This document shows positions 1 to 9,999 of a DNA stretch of 64,000 nucleotides, in pieces; position 1 is the stretch's first letter, and the number at the start of each line of letters is the position of its first letter. The stretch lies in the NCBI GenBank assembly GCA_014529385.2, contig CM043948.1:81823760-81887759 (forward strand). Direction: 5' to 3'. The stretch comes from Adiantum capillus-veneris. Lineage: Eukaryota > Streptophyta > Polypodiopsida > Polypodiales > Pteridaceae. The translations under genes and the position numbers were made by a program. The notes beneath the pieces were generated by a model. The model was not told where the DNA came from, ran no database searches, and was given only the letters and a program-made list of their open reading frames with translations.

Positions 1-120
1 TTTTGATCCAATCGAGGACTGGAATCTCCCTCAGGTTCAAGCACATTCTAACCTTTTCTAAGACTAACAAGTACGATGCCCATATTTATCTAGATCGTAA
101 CAAGGAATATGTCATATGTA

Positions 121-700
121 GATGGCCATACCGTTCAGTTTGAAGAGGAAGTTAGAGCAAGCAAGAAAGATACCTTCTATATGGACCAAAACGAGGTACA
201 ATACCTCAAAATACAAAATCCAGATAGTGTAGGCAGGTGAGGATTGGAGGTTGACACTTTGATTCAAAACATGACCGTGGAAGAAGGACCGCCAGTGTTA
301 GAGTTAGAAGGATATGTTTTGATAGACACTAAACCTCTAAAGCGCATACCCAGTGACAATTTAAGACTTGGAGTCTACAATTGGGAAGACAACAATGTTA
401 TGGATTTGGTCTGGATTGTTCATGCCAAACTAGGGCAATTGACACCTATGTTTTGAAGATAGAAGAGAAAGGTGTAGCAGAACTTCTTGCCCACATATTT
501 AGGGATTGTTACAACAATAATTTTGTTATGATGACTCCAAAAGAGATTGAACAAAAAAAACACTAGGGAAACTCGATCTGAGAAGTTTTTATGGGGACCA
601 TACCTGAAACAGAATAGAACTTGGGACCAAATGGGAGAGAATTTGGTAGCATGGCTAATCAACGGGGAAGTGTGGCCCGAAGCAGTCGCCTCATGATAGA
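121..700 (+). pseudogene. Decayed retroelement polyprotein segment upstream of gag
   Basis: A protein-like reading frame runs from about 121 to 453 in one frame with a single stop near 238, and continues from about 440 in another frame to about 566. The translated pieces join sensibly across the break: a segment ending around the words LVWIVHA and GQL is followed by LKIEEKGVAELLAHIF. It lies directly upstream of, and on the same strand as, the gag core at 716, so I read it as the N-terminal part of the same broken polyprotein. I do not recognise a named domain. There is no good ATG; the first long open stretch begins with TTG. Frameshifts and stops show that it is not functional. Confidence 0.45.
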
Positions 701-715
701 AATGGGGGTAGAGAA

Positions 716-1790
716 GTGGAAACCACCTTTAACAGGGGAAGAATGAGTGACACAAAAACAAGAAGAGGTCCACACGAGTCACACCTACTAAGCTACTGGT
801 TTGAAGGCTTAGTAGGAGAAACACCGGTCAGAAGAGCGGGTGCAAAACATCATCTTAGAGTCAAAGCAGTTGATTTCCAGAAATGGGTCAAAAAATACAG
901 CGAGTCAAGGGATCCATATGACCACTTAGCGAGCTTCAAATAGGTTTTAAGAGCTGAATGTATAACAGACTTCCATACGTAATTTGAGGGGTTTAGAATG
1001 ACCTTAGAAGGCAAGGCTTTGACTTGGTTTCAAGCCATACCTCTTGGATCAATAACCAATCCAACCTTGGCTATGAGATTTGTTTTCACTTGTTCAAAAA
1101 TGGGAGTCAAGCATAGCACCATGGCACAAATCTACAGCTTCAAACAAAAACAAGGGAAAACTGTATGAGATTGTGTGAGTCGGATGATGCAATACATCAA
1201 TAAATATCCGAAGATGGAAATTCCAACTGAGGAGAGGCTAGTCTCATTGTTCCTAGAAGGATTGCTTAATAAGAATTTGCATGTCATTTTGTATAGTAAA
1301 AAACATACAACTTGGGAAGCGTGCAGTCTGAATGCAATTGACTTAAGTGATAATTGTGAGATTTTCAATGAGGACACTTATAGTGACAGAATCAAATCTA
1401 CTATTCTAGGACAAGTAAGACCAACTGTGGTAGCTCCTGTTAATGCCATGGAGGACATGCTTAATCGCATGAACAACATGATGAATAACATGTAAAGGAT
1501 GTCTACAAGAGGGCCAGGATAGGGTCTTCCTCAAGGACAACCAATGGGATAGCATAGACCATTGGAATGGTGTGCCATCAAAGGAAATGGACAAACCAAC
1601 AAAACTAACGAGTGTTATTATAAGCCTAAATATGACAAAAATGTTTAGTATGTGCCAATGAGACAACAGGGACAAGCCATGTATAGGTATCCACCCAACA
1701 TGGCATAAGTTTAGAAACCACCTATGGCTATGGAAAGACCACAACCCATATTAGGACAACATCCACTTCCAAGGTCGATCCCTTAAATTT
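716..1790 (+). pseudogene. gag: Ty3/gypsy-type gag remnant
   Basis: Gag is the structural protein of the retrotransposon particle. One reading frame can be followed from 716 to about 1790, interrupted by stops near 941, 979, 1168, 1496 and later. Near 995-1060 it shows the typical retrotransposon gag signature FEGFRMTLEGKALTWFQ, followed by a helical region rich in charged residues. At 1571-1615 there is a degenerate knuckle-like motif: WC, ten to twelve polar residues, then ECYY, with Lys where a His would be expected. The C-terminal part is rich in Met, Pro and Gln, as is usual for gag. No protease follows directly: minus-strand retroelement sequence starts at 1.96 kb. A protease fragment on the same strand lies far away at 11.98 kb and could be the displaced continuation (inference). 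Confidence 0.75.
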
Positions 1791-1955
1791 CATTGACAAT
1801 TGATTGGTTCATATATTTTGTCCACAAGTACGTATCCTTTTGATCTTGGTTTTGATCCCTTAAATTTCATTGACAATGTCTACATCATTTTCTCTACCTT
1901 CTTTTGAACTTTCTCTTCAATCTCTCTCCGTTGCTTTTGTATTTTAAGATTGTCT

Positions 1956-2615
1956 CATTTGCATCATCCTTTTTTGGAGTCTTTTGATGATTTGCTGGGT
2001 GTTTCTGACCCACTCACACTTTTCTCTCGATTAGCTCTAGCTTGTGCTCTAGTAACTACCCGAATTGGAACTGTGGGTTCCCTTCTGGCAAGACTTGAAC
2101 TACGTTTATGGCTGCCTTTCCTTTGTTCACTGGATTCTTGGGACAATCTTCTAAAAAATGTCCGTCCTTGTGACCACACCCTGCACACTATGCCTCTATT
2201 GTTTTATGCTCTTATCTGGCTCATGACAATCGTTTTTCCAATGGTCATTCACCCCGTAGTTATGAAAATTACCGGTTCTTGGTTTAGGCATTGGTTTCAT
2301 CATGGGTGGTCTAGCCCCTTGGTTTGCCACAATAAAGTAAACTGGTGATGCATCGAGTGGTACTTGGTAAGCTTATTCCATTGTCACGGGTGTCAACTGA
2401 GTGTACCACTCATCCTCTATTCTTACCGTTGTAGAACTCGCTTTATTATACAATGTGATTGGCACTAGAGTGTGCTTATCCACTTGTCCTTCAGGCATCA
2501 TGTACTTGACTGGCATTCTTTCTTGGAAGATTTCCAAGCGGGATTGAAGGCGGGCCAGACAGTAGAAACCAAATGGAAAAATTACCCAACACCTGACATG
2601 GAAGCCACTAAACAT
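1956..2615 (-). pseudogene. gag: Second gag remnant with two zinc knuckles
   Basis: Read on the minus strand, a frame from 2615 to about 2200 with one stop near 2374 ends in a knuckle-like segment NFHNYGVNDHWKNDC. There the first two Cys of a CCHC box are replaced by Phe and Tyr. A second Cys/His box, CAGCGHKDGHFLEDC, lies at 2143-2187 in a shifted frame. Its spacing is C-x2-C-x5-H-x4-C, one residue longer than the canonical C-x2-C-x4-H-x4-C. Downstream comes a Ser/Lys-rich tail. Tandem knuckles are known in some plant gag proteins. The segment is on the opposite strand to the gag at 0.7-1.8 kb and has a different sequence, so it is a different element. It is broken by at least one frameshift and one stop. 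Confidence 0.65.
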
Positions 2616-2786
2616 AAAGTTTATAAAAAAGGTACCCCCTCTGTGCTCTAACCTGGTTGACCAACAATATGTAAAGGGTTTTAAGAGGTATCATACCAGA
2701 AGTTCTTTTAGTCTCTAGGTCATTTTTCAAGGAAGGCTATATTGTGCATAAGGAATGTGAGTTGGTTTTAAATAACTATCTCATTT

Positions 2787-3081
2787 CTAAGATTCGAATT
2801 CTGGCTTCCTATCGAGAACCTCTTTCTCATTTGCTAGATCTACCCTTAATTTTTTGACTGAATGCTAACTTAACTTTAGATTTTTTAAGATTCGAATTCT
2901 GCCTTCCTATCAAGAACCTCTTTCTCATTTGCTAGATCTACCCTTAATTTTCTGACTGAATGCTAACTTAACTTTAGATTTTCTAAGAGTCGAATTATGC
3001 CTTCCTATTGAGAACCTCTTTCTCATTTGCTAGATCTATCCTTAATGTTCTGACTGAATGCTAACTTAACTTTAGATTTTT
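2787..3081. repeat. 98-bp tandem minisatellite, three units
   Basis: Three consecutive units start near 2791, 2889 and 2987, each with a core like GATTCGAATTCTGCCTTCC, then a stretch ending in ACTTTAGATTTT. The spacing is 98 bases both times. The homologous position in element B (8780-8890) has a single unit, so the array expanded in element A after the two copies separated, or contracted in B. Confidence 0.85.
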
Positions 3082-3366
3082 TAAGTAATTTTGGGAAAAA
3101 AAATGTATATCATTATAATTTATAAGTAACTCAAAGATTTTCATTATCGTTTATAGTGGTTTACAAAATTTCCTATTGTTGTTGAGCTCTAGGATTGTTA
3201 ACTGTGGCCAAGCAAGTGGCTCTTTCATCTTCCTTGTTCATTATAAAGGTTGGTTCTCCCATGATTGGATAAGCTCTGGCTTCTCTTGCTCTTCCTCTAC
3301 CTCAGCCTCCATTTCTACCTACTCTTAGATTATCTCCTTGATTTTGAGGAACGGCTCTAGCGGTAA

Positions 3367-4077
3367 TTCAAGGGTTTTTCTCTTCAAGACAGTTATTTCT
3401 ATAGTGCCCCATTTGATTGCATCCATAACACCTAACGTTTGGGAAGGTCTGCTCCAAGTTCACTGTTGCAGCTACTCCACGTTGTTGATATCCTTGGTTG
3501 AAAGTTCCCCTGGCTCTTTCCCTAAAGTTATTACATCCATTATAGTTCCTTGTAGAGTTGGTTCCTTCAGCTTTGGCTCTGAGAAGCGCATCCTGAATTG
3601 ATGTAGGCCTCATGGATTCAAGACGTGTACTCAAGGGTTTATTGAGGCCTTGACAGAAGCGAGCATTCTACTGCTCCATTGTCATCTAGGGAGCATAGCA
3701 TCGTAAGGACACAAATTTTGTGTAGTACTCCTTCAGAGAGAGTCCTAGCTGGCGTAGACCAAAGAATTCGTTCATCTTGATAGACTCATGTGCACGAGGG
3801 AGATAACGTTCTTTGATTGTCTACTTCATTTTCTCCCAAGATGGACTACTTGTGGGATTATCTCTGCAGTGTTGCTTCCACCAAAGTTTGGCATCTCCAC
3901 TGAGACGGAACATACGCAACATTGTTTGGCTTTCCTGAGTAGGTCCCGCAGCTTTGAAATAGTTGTCCATAGCATCTAACCATGCTTCGACATCTCGAGC
4001 TAAATTCGGTCGCTCTCCCTTGAAGGTAGGGAGTTGGACTTGCTTTAGTAGTAATTTTTTTCTCTTTACAGTGTAAG
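3367..4077 (-). pseudogene. gag: Gag of element A with CCHC zinc knuckle
   Basis: On the minus strand the frame begins in a Lys/Leu-rich stretch near 4075 and leads into LPTFKGERPNLARDVEAWL, then LRMFRLSGDAKLWW, which is the hallmark of the retrotransposon gag domain. Near 3430-3385 it shows a canonical CCHC zinc knuckle, CYGCNQMGHYRNNC, which would bind element RNA. A Gly/Arg-rich tail follows below about 3370. Stops occur near 3818, 3690 and 3673, and no start codon is visible in this exon-like block. A matching N-terminus may lie in the LTR (6238-6079), see there. The frame is nearly colinear with the gag of element B. Confidence 0.85.
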
Positions 4078-4299
4078 GCTATTTACGCGAGTATTACCCT
4101 GGGATTGAATTAGTGAAATTTAGTACTAGATGAAAATCTCTCTTGCTTATGCTTTTAACTTATCTCATACTAAAATATTTGCACACAGGATGAAGATAAG
4201 TGCCAAACCATAAACAAAACTACTTATAGCATACCCATGAGAACCATAGTATGTACAAGAGTTAATACAATCCATGAAGATCCGACTATGTATAAGGGC

Positions 4300-4792
4300 A
4301 ACAACAGTTCTATACGAGAATCTCGTGGACTTTGGGAGGATTAGATATAGGATCAAAATATACAACATTGTTTTGTCCACTAAAACTAGGGTCTACACCT
4401 ATGGGCCTGATTCTACCTAGGTAAATTACTTTAGACACCTGATCAAACACCCATTGATTTTGTGATACTTGGACATCATCTATTACAAGGGTTTCCTCTA
4501 GATTCTCCGTCCCAATGAAAAAGTATACTTCAATCACTTAAAGATCTTTGGCCCATTTGAGTCTCTTCATATTTAGTTCTAAACCTTCTACCTCTCCCGC
4601 ATCAGTGAAGAAAATTTCACCAGACCCTGATCACTTGATCCTCCAAGTGGGAGGAGAAAATCTCATGTCTAGCCATTTCATCATGCTTTTTTGCATTGAA
4701 TAGTGTCGGGATAGGCAAGCCTTCATAAACCTAATGTTGAAATCCATAATTTGTAGTAGGCCTGATGGAAATCTTCCTACAAAGATGGGGAT
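4300..4792 (-). pseudogene. Unrecognised reading frame in the leader of element A
   Basis: Between the PBS and gag, the minus strand keeps one frame open for about 165 codons with only two stops (near 4631 and 4539). The readable pieces include FVGRFPSGLLQIMDFNI, DAGEVEGLELNMKRLKWAKDL and VSKVIYLGRIRPIGVDP. It has the composition of a real soluble protein, not of microsatellite translation. I do not recognise a family. A leader of this kind normally holds no coding sequence, so it may be captured host sequence, an extra element ORF, or the remains of an older insertion. Element B lacks this region through deletion, so no second copy is available for comparison in this window. Confidence 0.4.
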
Positions 4793-4795
4793 AGC

Positions 4796-4801
<6 letters not shown>

Positions 4802-4837
<36 letters not shown>
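4802..4837. repeat. (CT)n microsatellite
   Basis: About 18 CT units, with one interruption, in the leader of element A just upstream (minus strand) of the unrecognised reading frame. Confidence 0.95.
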
Positions 4838-4941
4838 CTTCTTTTCACATAAATATCTCTTTAATTGAATTTGTCAAAGATCACTTATTTCAACCTAACA
4901 CCTTAAACTTTTCCCTAGGTCCAAGACTTTAATTAACACAC

Positions 4942-4953
4942 GCTCTGATACCA
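4942..4953 (-). promoter_or_regulatory. Primer-binding site of element A (initiator tRNA-Met type)
   Basis: The minus strand reads TGGTATCAGAGC, the standard primer-binding site complementary to the 3' end of plant initiator tRNA-Met, where minus-strand DNA synthesis starts. It is separated by two bases from the LTR end (CA on the minus strand, TG at 4956 on the plus strand). This fixes both the orientation and the LTR boundary. Confidence 0.9.
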
Positions 4954-6078
4954 CTTGTGAGATCCCAAAGCCGTCGATAGCAAAATTGGGATGGGGTCCT
5001 TGACAGGTCTCTAGGCCAAATAAAAATCAGAGTCTCTAAACAAGAAAAACCCAAGGACTAGACCTTTACCATTGAGAATGGCTTGGGTCTATAGCTCTAG
5101 AAGAAGACCTAGTCCTGTCTCGTAGCGAAAATGGGACAACATATAAAAAGACCAAAACTATTTCGGCCCTATAACTTCCATAAGTTGGGCTAAGGTATCC
5201 TCAACCAACGCTTTTTTCCCCCTAACAGATGTGAGGGCACAACCACTGGTGAACTCCTCTTCCAATTGGAGAAGCTTACTAATGCTTTTAATGCACAAGA
5301 ATGGATAGTTACCTTACTAATCAGGTCCATCCATCCATGATTGACAACCTTAGTCAATCCCCACTTACCACCCCGCACTCACACATGATTCTTTTGTTTT
5401 CTAATTACTATCACATTGTTTTAACATTAAAAATAATGGTTTCTTTTAACTTTTTTTCTTAATGATTCCTTCAATCAAGTATTAAAGACAACATTGGAAA
5501 GTATTCTTTTAGCAAACATACATCTTTAAACTTAAGACAGTGTACTTTCAATCAAAAACATTGACCATAATAACCATGACTAGTACTCTTCTTGTCTCAA
5601 GACCACCTAAGGGTGAAAAAACGGCACCTATTCTTTATTCACAATCCGGGTTGGATAAGCCCATACGCCAAACCAGTTGCCCATACAATCGGGCGGCTCC
5701 CCTAGGATAGAAACACTATCCTAACTTATGTAGAAACAACAAGACATGACATGGAGTAGAAACTCATCGTTCATGTGGGTAACCGACTTATCAGTGGCTG
5801 GAAAGCCATCATTATATATCAAAACATACAAAAAAGTTGGAGGTGTCTTGAGACAAACTGTCTTAAGGATGATCAAACATACCTTTTCTAGTTCAATCCA
5901 AGCTAATCCAAACATTTCTTTCTTGATTTACAAACAAATGGTCATGGGTTTCGTGGAAGATGTCTTTTGTTTCGGCCAGTTTCACTTTTTCTAATTTCGT
6001 GTTCCCTCTTTACATATGCAATGTTAACAATTAAAGAAAAACTTGAATTGGCCAAACTTAATTATAACAAAGACCCAC

Positions 6079-6238
6079 CTGGGATTGATCTGGCATTTGT
6101 TGTAGTGCCAGGACCTGTACACTCTCATCAGTAGGCCTACTACTAGACCCAGCTTTCGTCATGCGACGCTCTAGTTCTTTTAGGAACACTACCCTCATCA
6201 TCAAATTGAGGATTGGCTCGGGTCCTTTTAGGTGCCAT
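6079..6238 (-). pseudogene. Gag-start-like ORF inside LTR A, frameshifted
   Basis: The minus strand reads ATG at 6238, then MAPKRTRANP and, further on, VPKRTRASHD, a basic N-terminus like that of plant Ty3 gag proteins. A frameshift near 6160 breaks it; the intact counterpart is at 26270-26085. Its end reads CAG followed by GTGGGT (6078 onward), which resembles a splice donor. The gag body of this element (4077 downward) lacks an ATG and begins after an AG at 4080-4079 in a compatible phase. This fits a gag gene split over the LTR and internal region, but the splice is an inference. Confidence 0.5.
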
Positions 6239-6289
6239 AACTTCTTATCCTTTAAAAAAAGGACGTCTAATGATTAGATAATTTCTTAA

Positions 6290-7500
6290 ATTTACTAATT
6301 AACTATGGTATAATTATCACAATTAGATAATGATATTTCAGATCTCTCGTAATTATCTTTCAATTTTTCAACTTGATTATTTAGTTTTTCCCTTTCTTTT
6401 TCAACTAGAATTATTTTAATTTGACTTAGATATATGATTATATTAATTTTTTAACCTTAAGATAATTATCACAACTTTTTTACCATGTAAAATAACTTTG
6501 ATAAATAGCATCTAATTATCTAATATGATTTACTAATTTTCCCTTTTAATTTTTAGCTAAAATTAATCGAACTTAGCTTAGTTAAATATTTAAATTAATT
6601 TTCAAATCTTAAGATAATTATCATGGCTTATTGATGATGTAAATTATGTCCAATAATTAACACATAATTATCTAACTTAATTAGCTAATTTTTTCTTTTT
6701 ATATTCAGTTATAACTACTTTGTTTTGGTTTAGATAAATACCTAAATTAATTTTTTTGATCTTAAGATAATTATCACAGCTTACTTATGATGTAAACTAG
6801 CTTTGATAATTATAAAATAAATATATAACTTAATTAGCCAATTTCTCTCTTTTAATTTTATCTATAATTAGTTTGTTTTGGCTTAAATAAATATATAAAT
6901 TAATTTTTTGACTTTACACTAATTATTACCGTCTACTTATGATGCAAACTAAGTTTGATAATTAACACTTAATTATCTAACATGATTTACTAATTCTCCC
7001 GTTTAAATTTTAACTAGAATTAAAACAATCTAATTTTAGCTTAATTAAATACTCAAATTATCTATTTGTTAATAAGTAATTTACCTCGTATTTTTAATAG
7101 TGTTTTCTAACTGTGATAATTAACTTAAGAATTTTTGAGTTAATTAAGTAGATTTTCCATTTGTTTTTGATTAAAAATAACTAATTTCTATCTAATTAAT
7201 TATAAAAACTAATCAAAAAATTAAGATATAATGTTTCTAGCTTTTTAGCAATTTACTACGACTTTGATAATTATTTTACTCTAATATAAGTTTAATTAGT
7301 ATAATTACCCTTGATTTAAGACTAAAAAGATTTAATTGAGTGCTAATATGGCTTAACAATTAATTAAATTAATATATCTAATCTTAATCTAAGTAATTAT
7401 AAAAATATTAAAAAATAAGAGAGTAATTTAGATTGTAAATAAGTTTAATCTTATTAAATAATTAAATTATTTAGGAAAATAGAGATTGATTAATATAATT
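6290..7500. repeat. ~152-bp AT-rich tandem repeat block in LTR A
   Basis: Diverged units each contain a segment like CTTAAGATAATTATCA followed by TTTACTAATTTTCCC and AATTTAATC-type sequence. The CTTAAGATAATTATC landmark recurs at 6456, 6608, 6761 and, altered, 6912, giving spacings of 152, 153 and 151. Units further right are more degraded. The block lies in the part of the LTR that would be transcribed (R-U5) if the TATA box at 7650 is used. Confidence 0.8.
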
Positions 7501-7646
7501 TTGCTAATTAAAAAAGGATTAGGCTAATTATCGTAGATAATTAGGTAGAGTTTTTGCTCTCTAGTGATTTTTTAGTAGAGTTCTCTCTATTTGAGAGAGA
7601 AATAATTAGGACTCCGAGTGTGAGTGAAATTGTGAAGCAAGGGGTC

Positions 7647-7656
7647 TTATTTATAG
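7647..7656 (-). promoter_or_regulatory. TATA box of LTR A
   Basis: The minus strand reads CTATAAATAAG followed by ACCCCTTGCTTCAC. The same TATA and downstream bases occur in copy B at 11490-11481, although surrounding LTR sequence has diverged. This supports a Pol II promoter with transcription starting roughly 25-30 bases further down the minus strand (near 7620). Confidence 0.7.
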
Positions 7657-8150
7657 ATTTCTGGGCACTCACAGGCTGGAAATGGCAGTAGTTTACATCC
7701 CAAGGTAGCTCCACAGCTCACCTAGCACCCCCTGCTGCTATTCATGTCCCTGTGCAGGTTGTGATGACCCCTCCCATCAACAACCAGCTTTAAAAATGAA
7801 TTTTTTTATATTTTGACCTAATTTTTGCTTAATTGGTAAATATCTGATAAATATCTATAAAATATCTAGGAGGGCTTAGTAAAAATCTATGCTTAAATGA
7901 TTACTACAACCATCCAATTTTTCTTAGGAATTTAATTTATATTGAATCTTCTGGAAGGACTAGCGGGGTCAATTTTTGTCCGAATTTAATTCTAAAAATT
8001 TCTAGTCCGGGGTTTGTTGTGCTTAAAATTCCAAAAATACCATTTTTTATTGCTTTTGAGATGTGTTTTTACTTGATTATATGACCAATGCTTTCTTCTA
8101 AAGCTTTGAGTTCATTCTCAGTAGCTAGAAAGGTGGAGACTTTATAATCA

Positions 8151-8627
8151 TCCCAACTTAAGAATTTGAGATGCCCTCATCTCAACGAAAATTAGAAAGT
8201 CTTTGAGAAAAAAGGTTTCATTTTTCTAAGTGGCATCTTTGGTGGGATAATTTTTCCACTTACCAAGTGTTACTGATTACTCTAAGAGTTCTTTCTAGTT
8301 TCAAGGATACAATCTGGTCGGAGTTTCTACAATTCCTTACTAATTACTTGCTACTTAAATTTTCCTCAAGAAACTCTTAGTGTTGAGCCCATCTTAAAAA
8401 CCTTTCCAAACCATTTGTATTATCTCAAAAACCAGAATAAATCCATTCCATAAAAGATCCATATATCCACCTTATCAACATGAACGGGCTTGGTCTAACT
8501 GGCCATTCAAAGCAATCAACATTCAACAAGTACTGTGTATTCCAGCTTTGCCAATCTGAACGCGCTTGGCGTGTTCTTGCCATTCTGAGCAATCTGCGTT
8601 CGGCACAAGCTTCCACCATTGCCCCAG
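8151..8627. other. Unassigned sequence between elements A and B
   Basis: This stretch lies outside the LTR match and upstream of the A/B gag match. Short open frames exist on both strands (8425-8728), but neither has a recognisable motif. A loose 43-base direct repeat beginning GAACGGGCTTGG (8482) and GAACGCGCTTGG (8559) is present. I see no gene. Confidence 0.5.
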
Positions 8628-9030
8628 AGGTACTCCCTTTGTGCTCTAACCTGGTTGACCAACAATATGTAAAGGGTTTTAAGAGGTATCATACCAAAAG
8701 TTCTTTTAGTCTCTAGGTCATTTTTCAAGGAAGGCTATCTTGTGCATAAGGAACGTGAGTTGGTTTTTAAATAACTATCTCATTTCTAAGATTCGAATTT
8801 TGCCTTCCTATCGAGAACCTCTTTCTCATTGGCTAGATGTACCCTTAATTTTTTGACTGAATGCTAACTTAACTTTAGATTTTTAAAGTAATTTTTTTAA
8901 AAAAAATAGCTTATGTCATTATAATATATAAGTAACTCAAAGATTTTCATTATCGTTTATAGTGGTTTACAAAATTTCCTATTGTTGTTGAGCTCTAGGA
9001 TTGTTAATTGTGGCCAAGCGAGTGCCTCTT

Positions 9031-9663
9031 TCATCTTCCTCGTTCATTAAGGTTGGTTCTCCCATGATTGGATAAGCTCTGGCCAGCTCCTCTTGCTCTT
9101 CCTCTACCTCGTCGTCCATTTCTACCTCCTCTTAGATTATCTCCTTGATTTTGAGGAACGGCTCTAGCGGTAATCAAGGGGTTTTTCTCTTCAGGACAAT
9201 TATTTCTATAGTACCCCATTTGATTGCATCCATAACACCTAATGTTTGGGAAGGTTTGCTCCAAGTTCACTGTTGCAGCTACTCCACGTTGTTGATATCC
9301 TTGGTTGAAAATTTCCCTGGATCTTCCTCTAAAGTTATTAAATCCATTATAGTTCCTTGGAGAGCTGGTTCCTTCAGATTTGGCCCTGAGAAGGGCATCC
9401 TGAATTGATGTAGGCCTCATGGCTTCAAGACGTGTACTCAAGGGTTTATTGAGGCCTTGATAGAAGCGAGCAATCTGCTGCTCCATTGTTATCTACGGAG
9501 CATAGCATCGTAAGGACACAAATTTTGTGTAGTACTCCTCCAGAGAGAGTCCTAGCTGGTGTAGACCAAAGAATGCGTTCATCTTGATAGCCTGATGCGT
9601 AGTAGGGAGATAGCATTCTTTGATTGCCTGCTTCATTTTCTCCCAAGATGGACTACTCGTAGG
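9031..9663 (-). pseudogene. gag: Gag of element B with zinc knuckle
   Basis: The longest clean frame (9486 to 9031, 151 codons) starts within the gag domain (MEQQIARFYQGLNKPLSTRL), contains the knuckle CYGCNQMGYYRNNC near 9210, and ends in a Gly/Arg-rich tail (RGGRNGRRGRGRARG). The knuckle His is replaced by Tyr, which should weaken zinc binding. Upstream the same frame continues to about 9663 (MKQAIKECYLPTTHQ, then KMNAFFGLHQLGLSLEEYY) with one stop near 9493. The N-terminal third of the gag domain is deleted at the jump to LTR sequence. It is better preserved than the gag of element A. Confidence 0.85.
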
Positions 9664-9999
9664 ATTATCTCTATCCGTCCATGATTGACAACCTTAGTCA
9701 ATCCCCACTTAGCACCCCGCACTCATACATGATTCTTTTGTTTTCTAATTACTATCACATTGTTTTAACATTTAAAATAATGGTTTCTTTCTATATCTGT
9801 TTCCTAAATTTTTCATCAAATTTTAAGCTTGAAATCTGCTTATTTTGAGCTTAATATTTAATCTATTTATTTTCTCTTAAAGATTTCATGTCCTCAACTT
9901 TATATCACTTGTTTACACTTACTGAACTTCTTGACCGCAAAGTCGATTTGTTTTAATTAATGTTTAGTTAAAAATAGGACTTTTGGTCAACTATAATTT

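Larger units (their letters stand above)
2630..8150 (-). mobile_element. Ty3-type LTR retrotransposon A (partial, minus strand)
   Basis: Read on the minus strand, the order is: long LTR (8150 to 4956), primer-binding site (4953-4942), a leader of about 860 bases with an unrecognised reading frame, gag (about 4078 to 3367), and a short downstream part ending near 2630. No pol and no 3' LTR are seen on this side, so the element is truncated after gag. A second copy (B, 8628-11974) matches it from 2630 to about 3855 and again through parts of the LTR. A third copy (C, 24970-28310) matches the LTR only. The shared left boundary at 2630/8628 marks where the two copies stop matching. All boundaries are by-eye alignments. 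Confidence 0.75.
4956..8150 (-). repeat. Long LTR of element A (about 3.2 kb)
   Basis: On the plus strand the LTR starts with TG at 4956, directly beside the PBS, and most probably ends with CA at 8149-8150, where similarity to copy B stops. On the minus strand it contains, in order, about 0.5 kb of U3, a TATA box (7656-7647), a block of ~152-bp AT-rich repeats, a short basic ORF (6238-6079) and about 1.1 kb more to the PBS. Copy C shares the same TG start (24970), followed by matching sequence, while the sequences to its left differ. That supports 4956 as a true end. Relative to copy C, this copy lacks about 370 bases (equivalent of 26330-26720). Confidence 0.75.

Noticed and set aside
1950-2348. 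132-codon plus-strand ORF
   Set aside because: It is antisense to the gag remnant with zinc knuckles on the minus strand, which has clear family motifs.
8480-8728. Overlapping ORFs on both strands at 8425-8728
   Set aside because: Neither has a recognisable motif; part overlaps the start of element B, which is noncoding on these frames.
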